Shown here piece after piece: positions 58,791 through 64,000 of a DNA stretch of 64,000 nt (position 1 is the stretch's first letter; every line of letters starts with the position of its first letter). The position numbers were made by a program, and so were the translations under genes. Under the pieces are notes generated by a model. The model searched no databases. It was given only the letters and a program-made list of their open reading frames with translations, and had not been told where the DNA came from. The stretch comes from Streptomyces sp. BK208 (GTDB taxonomy: Bacteria; Actinomycetota; Actinomycetes; Streptomycetales; Streptomycetaceae): assembly GCF_004364245.1 (NCBI RefSeq), contig NZ_SOAV01000012.1, positions 1 to 64,000 on the forward strand, given 5' to 3'.

Positions 58791-60476
58791 TCAGCCGGCC
58801 GCCGGACCGTTCTCGTCGAGGATCTTCCGGTACCAGTCGCGCAGCTTGTCCCCGCCCTTGCTCTTCCAGTCGGAGACGGCCTGCTGCACGTCGCCGATCT
58901 TCTTGCGGCCGCGGACGACGTCGTCCTCCAGCTGCTCGAAGTCGTTGGAGAGGTTGGTCCAGCGGGCGGGCTCGGTGATCTGCATGCCGTAGAACGAGGG
59001 CTTCTTCGTGACGGCGCCCATCCGCTGCTGCCACTCGACCTGCCCCTTGGCGACCTCGGGGAAGTCGGGGTGGGCGATGGTCGCGGCGGGGCTCGCCACC
59101 ATCACGTAGGCGTTCATCACGTCGATGTTGCCCTGGTCGGTCTTGGTGGGCACGCCGTCCTTGACGGTGTAGTGGGTGCCCTCCAGGCCGTAGTTGGTGG
59201 CCATGTACTCCTTGGTGCCGTACGGCGCGGCGGTGACGTTGGCCACGGCCAGCACGTCACGGACGACGGACTCGGACGCCTTCTTGTTGACGAAGGCGAA
59301 GATGCTCGCCGGGTTCTGCGCCCACAGGGTGGGGGCGCCGCCGTCGTGCCCGAAGAAGTCCATGCCCCAGATCTTGAACTCGGGGTTCTGCGTGGCCTGT
59401 TCGGCGGTGCGGCTCCACCACTGGGAGATGTCCTGGTTGTAGATGATGAACTCGCCGGCGGCGAACTTGGGTCCGGGGTCGGCGGCGTTGCTCTTGCCCA
59501 GCATGGCGTCGGGGTGCACGACGCCGGCGGCGAACAGCTTGCGCGTCCACTCCAGGGCCTCGAGGTACTCGTCGGTCTCGATGCGGTGGACCAGCTTGCC
59601 GTCGACCTCGTTCCAGCCGAGGGACTTCTCGTTGCCGGAGAGCACACCGAAGGCGTTGAAGGCGGTCCACTTCATGTCCAGGCAGGCCCAGCGCTTGGCC
59701 TTGGCGTTGGTGGCCTCCTTGGCCAGTGCCATGAACTCGTCGCAGGAGCGGGGGACCTCGTAGCCCTCCTTCTCGAAGACGTCCTGGCGGTACAGCGGCA
59801 GGATGCCGGACACGTACGAGGACGGCATCGGCAGGCCGCGCAGCTTGCCGCCGAAGATCGACCGCTGCCAGGCGTCGGTGGGGATCGCCGCGAGGTTGGG
59901 GTACTCCTTGACCGCGTCGCCGGAGAGGTAGGGGCCGAGGTCGGCGAACTTGCCGATGATGGCGCTGGGGATCTTGCCGGTCATGTTCCAGCCGGGCACG
60001 ACCACGACGTCGGGCACCTCGCTGGAGGCGAGGACGGCGCCGAGCTTCTGGTCGTAGGTGTTGCCGTCCTGGTTCTGCCAGACCACGTCGACGCCGATGA
60101 GGTCGTTCATCGCCTTGTAGTAGGCGTTGCCCTCCTTGGGCGGCGAGCCCCAGAACGGCGACATGACGGTGACCTTGCCACCCTTGCCGAGCTTCTCCGG
60201 CACCGAGGTCTTCAGACCGGCCAGGTCGAGCTTCCCGGTGAAGCCGACCGCGGAACCGTTCTTGCTCGGGATGTCGGGCGTGACCACGTTGCTCGCCACG
60301 TACGCCGGGAGAATCCTCTTGGCGTCCTTGCCCGACGTGGTGCCGTCGCGCGAGCCTCCGTCGGATCCGCCGCAGGCGGAGAGCAGCGGCATCCCTCCGG
60401 CCACCGCTGCGGTGGCGACCGCGGTGGAGGCGAGGAAACTTCTCCGGCTGGGTCCGGAGGCGGCGTTCGGCGTCAT
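58791..60476 (-). CDS. Sugar ABC transporter substrate-binding lipoprotein
   Basis: 561 aa, family 1 (LipO/YtcQ-like) extracellular solute-binding protein. The twin-arginine signal SRRSFLAST is at about 10-18 and the lipobox cysteine is C35 (LLSAC), so a Tat-exported lipoprotein is likely. Large size and the YTCQ-type domain suit long oligosaccharides. The ATG at 60476 has AAGGG about 11 nt upstream. First gene of the leftward operon that continues through two permeases, GH42, GH95 and GH12. A copy of the locus operator lies 104-117 bp upstream. Confidence 0.93.
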   Translation of the reverse strand: MTPNAASGPSRRSFLASTAVATAAVAGGMPLLSACGGSDGGSRDGTTSGKDAKRILPAYVASNVVTPDIPSKNGSAVGFTGKLDLAGLKTSVPEKLGKGGKVTVMSPFWGSPPKEGNAYYKAMNDLIGVDVVWQNQDGNTYDQKLGAVLASSEVPDVVVVPGWNMTGKIPSAIIGKFADLGPYLSGDAVKEYPNLAAIPTDAWQRSIFGGKLRGLPMPSSYVSGILPLYRQDVFEKEGYEVPRSCDEFMALAKEATNAKAKRWACLDMKWTAFNAFGVLSGNEKSLGWNEVDGKLVHRIETDEYLEALEWTRKLFAAGVVHPDAMLGKSNAADPGPKFAAGEFIIYNQDISQWWSRTAEQATQNPEFKIWGMDFFGHDGGAPTLWAQNPASIFAFVNKKASESVVRDVLAVANVTAAPYGTKEYMATNYGLEGTHYTVKDGVPTKTDQGNIDVMNAYVMVASPAATIAHPDFPEVAKGQVEWQQRMGAVTKKPSFYGMQITEPARWTNLSNDFEQLEDDVVRGRKKIGDVQQAVSDWKSKGGDKLRDWYRKILDENGPAAG

Positions 60477-60571
60477 TTTGCGTCAACCCTTCGTGCCTTC
60501 GTGGCGCACCGGAACGCCGACGGGGGCCGTCGGCCGCGGTGACTTGAGGGAACTGCTGAACTCGGCTCGCG

Positions 60572-60593
60572 TCGAAGCGTCGAAGCGCTTCGA
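60572..60593. promoter_or_regulatory. LacI-type operator copy 3, with an extra half-site
   Basis: Perfect TCGAAGCGCTTCGA at 60580-60593, preceded directly by an additional half TCGAAGCG at 60572-60579. It lies 96-117 bp upstream of the solute-binding protein start. Confidence 0.85.
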
Positions 60594-60741
60594 TGTTGCA
60601 GCGAGGTTAAGTTAACCCCTCGGGGGGCACAAGAGCCGTCCACAAGATTCCTGCACGGTCCCGCCGCGAACGACCTTGGCCGAACTCCTCCGTTCCACGT
60701 TGCAATGCTTCCGGTGCCGGATCGCGATCCACCGCAGCGTC

Positions 60742-60771
60742 TTGACACTCACCTGGCCCTGCGCCGAGCAT
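60742..60771 (+). promoter_or_regulatory. GH3 promoter overlapped by operator
   Basis: TTGACA at 60742-60747 and GAGCAT at 60766-60771 with an 18-bp spacer. The operator copy 4 begins inside the -10 hexamer, so a bound LacI protein would block transcription. Confidence 0.6.
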
Positions 60772-60784
60772 CGAAGCGCTTCGA
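60771..60784. promoter_or_regulatory. LacI-type operator copy 4
   Basis: Perfect TCGAAGCGCTTCGA ending 35 bp before the GH3 start codon, overlapping the predicted -10/+1 of its promoter. Confidence 0.85.
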
Positions 60785-60819
60785 CGTCCTGACCCGCTCC
60801 ATCGCAAGGGGACTTCCAC

Positions 60820-63690
60820 GTGACCGCACCCACGCCGCCGTTCCGTGATCCGCACCTGCCGTTCGCGAAGCGCGTCGACGACCTGATGTCGCGGCTCACG
60901 CTCGACGAGAAGACCGCCTTCCTGCACCAGTTCGCCCCCGCCGTCGAGCGCCTCGGGATCGCCGCCTTCCGCACCGGTCAGGAGGCGCTGCACGGCGTGG
61001 CCTGGATGGGCCCGGCGACCGTGTTCCCGCAGGCCGTCGGGCTCGGCGCCACCTGGAACGAGGACCTTGTGCGCCGGGTCGGCGAGGCGGTGTCCAGGGA
61101 GGCCCGGGCGATGCGGGCGCGGGACGAGCGGATGGGTCTCAACGTCTGGTCCCCGACCGTGAACCTGCTGCGCCACCCCCTGTGGGGCCGCAACGAGGAG
61201 GGCTACTCCGAGGACCCGAAGCTCACCTCGGCCATCGCCACCGCGTACACCCGGGGGCTGCGCGGCAACCATCCGACGTACTGGCGCACCGCGCCCGTCC
61301 TCAAGCACTGGCTCGCGCACAACAACGAGACGGCCCGGGACACCACCTCGTCCTCCGTCCGCCCGCGCGTGCTCCACGAGTACGACCTGCGGGCCTTCCG
61401 CGAGACGGTCGAGGCGGGCGCGGTGGCCGGGGTGATGCCGGCCTACAACCTGGTCAACGGCCGCCCCAACCACCTCTCCCCGTACCTCGGGCGTCATCTG
61501 CGCGCCTGGACGGAGGACGACCTCCTGGTCTGCTCGGACGCGGGTGCCCCCTCCAACCTGGTCGACTCGGAGCACTACTTCGACACCCACGAGGAGGCGA
61601 CCGCCGCCGCCCTGCGGGCCGGGGTGGACAGCTTCACCGACCACGGCACGGACTCCTCGAAGATCGTCGCGCGGGTCAGGGGCGCGCTGGAGCAGGGTCT
61701 GCTGACGGAGGCGGACGTGGACGCGGCCGTACGGCGGCAGCTGTCGGTCCGCTTCCGGCTCGGCGAGTTCGACCCGGAGCACGACCCGCACGCGGTGCAC
61801 GACGGGGGCGCCGCCGGAGCCGACTTCGACACGCCGGAACACCGGGCGCTCGCACGGGAGTCGGCGGAGCAGGCGGTGGTCCTGCTGAAGAACGACGGTG
61901 TCCTGCCGCTGGCCCCCGACACGCACGTGGCCGTCGTCGGGCTGCTCGCCGACGAGTGCAAGCTCGACTGGTACAGCGGCACGCTCCTCCACCGCTCCAC
62001 GCCCCTGGAGGGCCTGTACGAGCGGTTCGGTGCCGACCGGGTGAGCTTCGCGGAGGGCGTGGACCGCATCAGGCTCCGCCGGACGGACGGTACGTACCTG
62101 CACGTACTGCCGTCGGACGACTCCCCCGCCCGGCCGCACGGCACGGAGGGCGCCCTCGACCCGGCCCTGCTCGCCGGGCGCACCGACCTGCCGCCCCTGA
62201 CCACCGACGCCGTCGGGACCGAACTGGCGCTCGTCGACTGGGGCGAGGGCGTCCTCACCCTGCGCGCACCCGACGGCCGCTACCTCTCCGTCGCCGAGGA
62301 CGGCTACCTGCGCGCCTCCGCCGACCAGCCCGGCGGCTGGGTCGTGCAGGAGACCTTCCGGCTGGAACCCCATGCGGGCGGTCACCTCCTGAGGCACACG
62401 GGAACGGGTCGCCTCGTCCAGGTCGCCGCCGACGGCGTGAAGGTTGCCGCGGACACCGAGGACGGCACCGTCGCCGCGGACCCCGAGGTCTTCGAGGTGG
62501 TCGTCACCGAGCGCGGCGAGGACGCGGTGGCCCGGGCGGCGGCCGCGGCGGACGTGGTCGTGGTGGTCGCGGGTAACGACCCGCACATCAACGGCCGGGA
62601 GACCGAGGACCGTACGACGCTCCGGCTGCCCGGCCATCAGGAGCGGCTGCTGCGCGCGGCCCGCGCGGCCAACCCGGCGACCGTGCTCGCGCTGGTGTCC
62701 GCCTACCCGTACGCGGTCGACGTGGACACGCTCCCCGCGGTGCTGTGGACCGCGCACGGAGGTCAGGCGGCCGGCACCGCGCTGGCCGCGGTCCTCGCCG
62801 GCGACGTCTCCCCCGCCGGGCGGCTCCCGCAGACCTGGTACGCCGACGACGCCGACCTGCCCGGGCTGCTCGACTACGACGTGATCGGCGGCCGCCAGAC
62901 CTACCTGTACTTCGAGGGGACGCCGCTGTTCCCGTTCGGGCACGGCCTGTCCTACGCGTCCTTCGGGTACGCGGACCTGACCGCGCGGGTGCGGGACGAG
63001 ACGGTGTCCGTGTCCTTCACGGTCACCAACACCGGCGAGACGCCCGCCGACGAGGTGGCCCAGCTCTACGTCCGCGCCGAGGCCCCGTCCGTCCCGCGCC
63101 CGCGCCGCGAGCTGCTGGCCCACCGCCGGCTCCCGCTCGCCCCCGGCGCGTCCGCCCGGGTCTCCTTCGAGGTCCCGCTGTACGCCCTCGCGTTCTGGGA
63201 CGTCGCGCAGGACCGGTGGCGGCTGGAGCCGGGCCCGTACGCCCTGCTGGTGGGTGCTTCGAGCGAGGACGTGCGCCTGTCGACGACCGTCACCCTCGAC
63301 GGCGAGCCCGCTCTGCCGCGCCGGGTCCGCGAACACGGTCTGGAGGCGGTCGACTTCGACGAGCAGAGCGGCACGGCGATCGTCGACCGCACCAAGACGG
63401 CGGGCGACGCGGTGACGCCCGATTCCGACGCCACCGGCGAACTGCTCTACCGCGACTGCGACTTCGGCGCCGGGGTCCGCGGGGTGACCGTGTCGGTGGC
63501 GGGCGGGGGCACGGTCGAGCTCTCCCTGGACGGCGGCCCCGCGGCGGCGCTGCTGTCACCGGACGCGCCCACGGCCGGCCCGTACGACTACGTGGACCTG
63601 CACGGCGCCTTCACCGCGGAGGGCGTCCACGACCTCCGCATCGGACTGCGCGGCTCACTGCGGCTCGCGCACGTCGGCTTCTCCGGTTGA
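60820..63690 (+). CDS. GH3 beta-glycosidase with fascin-like insert and C-terminal CBM-like domain
   Basis: 956 aa from the GTG at 60820. The N-terminal GH3 barrel has KHW at 162-164 and predicted nucleophile D240 in LLVCSDAGAP. The alpha/beta sandwich domain carries INGRETEDRTTL. Between them, at about 414-555, lies a beta-trefoil/fascin-like insertion with repeated DGTYLHV and DGRYLSV units. A fibronectin III-like domain (FPFGHGLSYASFGY onward) and a C-terminal CBM6-like part (about 825-956) follow. No signal peptide, so cytosolic. Activity could be beta-glucosidase or beta-xylosidase. In this locus I infer action on xyloglucan fragments. Confidence 0.88.
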   Translation: MTAPTPPFRDPHLPFAKRVDDLMSRLTLDEKTAFLHQFAPAVERLGIAAFRTGQEALHGVAWMGPATVFPQAVGLGATWNEDLVRRVGEAVSREARAMRARDERMGLNVWSPTVNLLRHPLWGRNEEGYSEDPKLTSAIATAYTRGLRGNHPTYWRTAPVLKHWLAHNNETARDTTSSSVRPRVLHEYDLRAFRETVEAGAVAGVMPAYNLVNGRPNHLSPYLGRHLRAWTEDDLLVCSDAGAPSNLVDSEHYFDTHEEATAAALRAGVDSFTDHGTDSSKIVARVRGALEQGLLTEADVDAAVRRQLSVRFRLGEFDPEHDPHAVHDGGAAGADFDTPEHRALARESAEQAVVLLKNDGVLPLAPDTHVAVVGLLADECKLDWYSGTLLHRSTPLEGLYERFGADRVSFAEGVDRIRLRRTDGTYLHVLPSDDSPARPHGTEGALDPALLAGRTDLPPLTTDAVGTELALVDWGEGVLTLRAPDGRYLSVAEDGYLRASADQPGGWVVQETFRLEPHAGGHLLRHTGTGRLVQVAADGVKVAADTEDGTVAADPEVFEVVVTERGEDAVARAAAAADVVVVVAGNDPHINGRETEDRTTLRLPGHQERLLRAARAANPATVLALVSAYPYAVDVDTLPAVLWTAHGGQAAGTALAAVLAGDVSPAGRLPQTWYADDADLPGLLDYDVIGGRQTYLYFEGTPLFPFGHGLSYASFGYADLTARVRDETVSVSFTVTNTGETPADEVAQLYVRAEAPSVPRPRRELLAHRRLPLAPGASARVSFEVPLYALAFWDVAQDRWRLEPGPYALLVGASSEDVRLSTTVTLDGEPALPRRVREHGLEAVDFDEQSGTAIVDRTKTAGDAVTPDSDATGELLYRDCDFGAGVRGVTVSVAGGGTVELSLDGGPAAALLSPDAPTAGPYDYVDLHGAFTAEGVHDLRIGLRGSLRLAHVGFSG

Positions 63691-63704
63691 GGGTCCGGAG
63701 AAGC
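63677..63704 (+). terminator. Terminator at the GH3 stop
   Basis: Perfect 10-bp stem GCTTCTCCGG with CCGGAGAAGC and an 8-nt loop; the loop contains the GH3 stop codon TGA. Confidence 0.65.
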
Positions 63705-63720
63705 CCGGCCCGAGGACGGG

Positions 63721-63752
63721 GCCCGGCACCGGTGTGCCTACCGGTACCGGGC
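63721..63752 (-). terminator. Hairpin at the end of the response regulator gene
   Basis: 13-bp stem with one mismatch (63721-63733 with 63740-63752) and a 6-nt loop. The right arm covers the last codons of the leftward regulator gene. Confidence 0.5.
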
Positions 63753-64000
63753 CCCCGACTCACCGCCCGCCCTGACCAGGCCCAGCTCGTAGGCGACGAT
63801 CACGGCCTGGGCCCGGTCGCGCAGCCCCAGCTTGGCGAACAGCCGGTTGATGTGGGTCTTCACGGTGTGGTCGGTGATGGTGAGACGCTCCGCGATCTCC
63901 GCGTTGGACAGCCCCCGCGCGATCAGGGTCAGTACCTCCGTCTCCCGGGCGGTCAGGTCGCCGGCGGCGGGGACGGGAAGCCGCGAACCGCGCGCGTGCA
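63738..64000 (-). CDS. LuxR/NarL-type response regulator, C-terminal part (cut by window end)
   Basis: Only the last 87 residues are present; the 5' end lies outside the window. They form a complete LuxR-type helix-turn-helix: LTARETEVLTLIARGLSNAEIAERL, then HTVKTHINRLFAKLGLRDRAQAV, ending in YELGLVRAGGESGARYR. The N-terminal receiver domain is presumably beyond the edge. It is leftward and convergent with GH3, with hairpins between them. A role in the glycoside locus cannot be judged. Confidence 0.9.
   Translation of the reverse strand, partial: HARGSRLPVPAAGDLTARETEVLTLIARGLSNAEIAERLTITDHTVKTHINRLFAKLGLRDRAQAVIVAYELGLVRAGGESGARYR

Larger units (their letters stand above)
60477..60819. promoter_or_regulatory. 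Divergent control region of the glycoside locus
   Basis: 343 bp between the transporter operon and the GH3 gene, without a gene. It carries two operator copies (60572-60593 and 60771-60784), a GH3 promoter at 60742-60771 and an A/T-richer patch GGTTAAGTTAACC near 60604-60616 that may be part of the operon promoter. Confidence 0.65.

Overview
The window looks like a Streptomyces chromosome. GC content is very high throughout, GTG and TTG starts are common, genes overlap by 4 nt (GTGA/ATGA), and core gene order matches that genus: rnj-dapA-thyX, dapB-M16 peptidase-pnp-rpsO, bldB, the SCO5717-type ATPase, ribF-truB-rbfA-infB-rnpM-nusA-rimP, proS, ispG-rip-dxr. The assignment rests on recognised proteins and gene order, not on a database search.

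Layout. 1-167 is an unnatural G/C homopolymer stretch, probably a contig-end artefact. 168-10487 holds mostly leftward housekeeping genes for RNA decay, lysine/diaminopimelate synthesis, thymidylate and ribosomal protein S15. 10942-16737 holds the developmental regulator bldB, an anchored PQQ-propeller protein and a very long proline-rich ParA/MinD-like ATPase. 17041-23140 is a five-gene oligopeptide/nickel-type ABC transporter operon. 23195-35717 is the leftward ribF / degenerate-protease-NTPase / truB-rbfA-DUF503-infB-rnpM-nusA-rimP translation block. 36082-38060 is a small rightward cluster: a Tat-type lipoprotein, a ferritin-like protein and a kinase-fold protein that has lost its catalytic residues. 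38618-45922 holds proS, two GNAT proteins and the MEP-pathway genes ispG and dxr around a site-2 protease. 46210-48183 is an acyl-CoA dehydrogenase.

48354-63690 is the most interesting region. A LacI-family regulator, a GH31 alpha-xylosidase-like enzyme, a secreted GH12 endoglucanase, a GH95 fucosidase-type enzyme, a GH42 beta-galactosidase, a CUT1 sugar ABC importer without its own ATPase and a GH3 beta-glycosidase form a coherent locus. The activities match the linkages of fucosylated xyloglucan: glucan backbone, xylose, galactose and fucose. I infer extracellular cleavage by GH12, uptake of oligosaccharides, and cytosolic trimming by enzymes without signal peptides. The 14-bp palindrome TCGAAGCGCTTCGA, or a near copy, lies before the regulator, before the transporter operon and directly on the GH3 promoter, so the locus is probably one LacI-controlled regulon.

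Other points of note: two proteins built on enzyme folds that lack catalytic residues (24318-28286 and 37161-38060), a solute-binding protein anchored by a C-terminal helix instead of a lipid, and an unusual number of short perfect or near-perfect tandem duplications (units of 9 to 40 bp) at gene junctions. The window ends inside a LuxR/NarL-type response regulator. I saw no tRNA, rRNA, CRISPR array, transposase or integrase.
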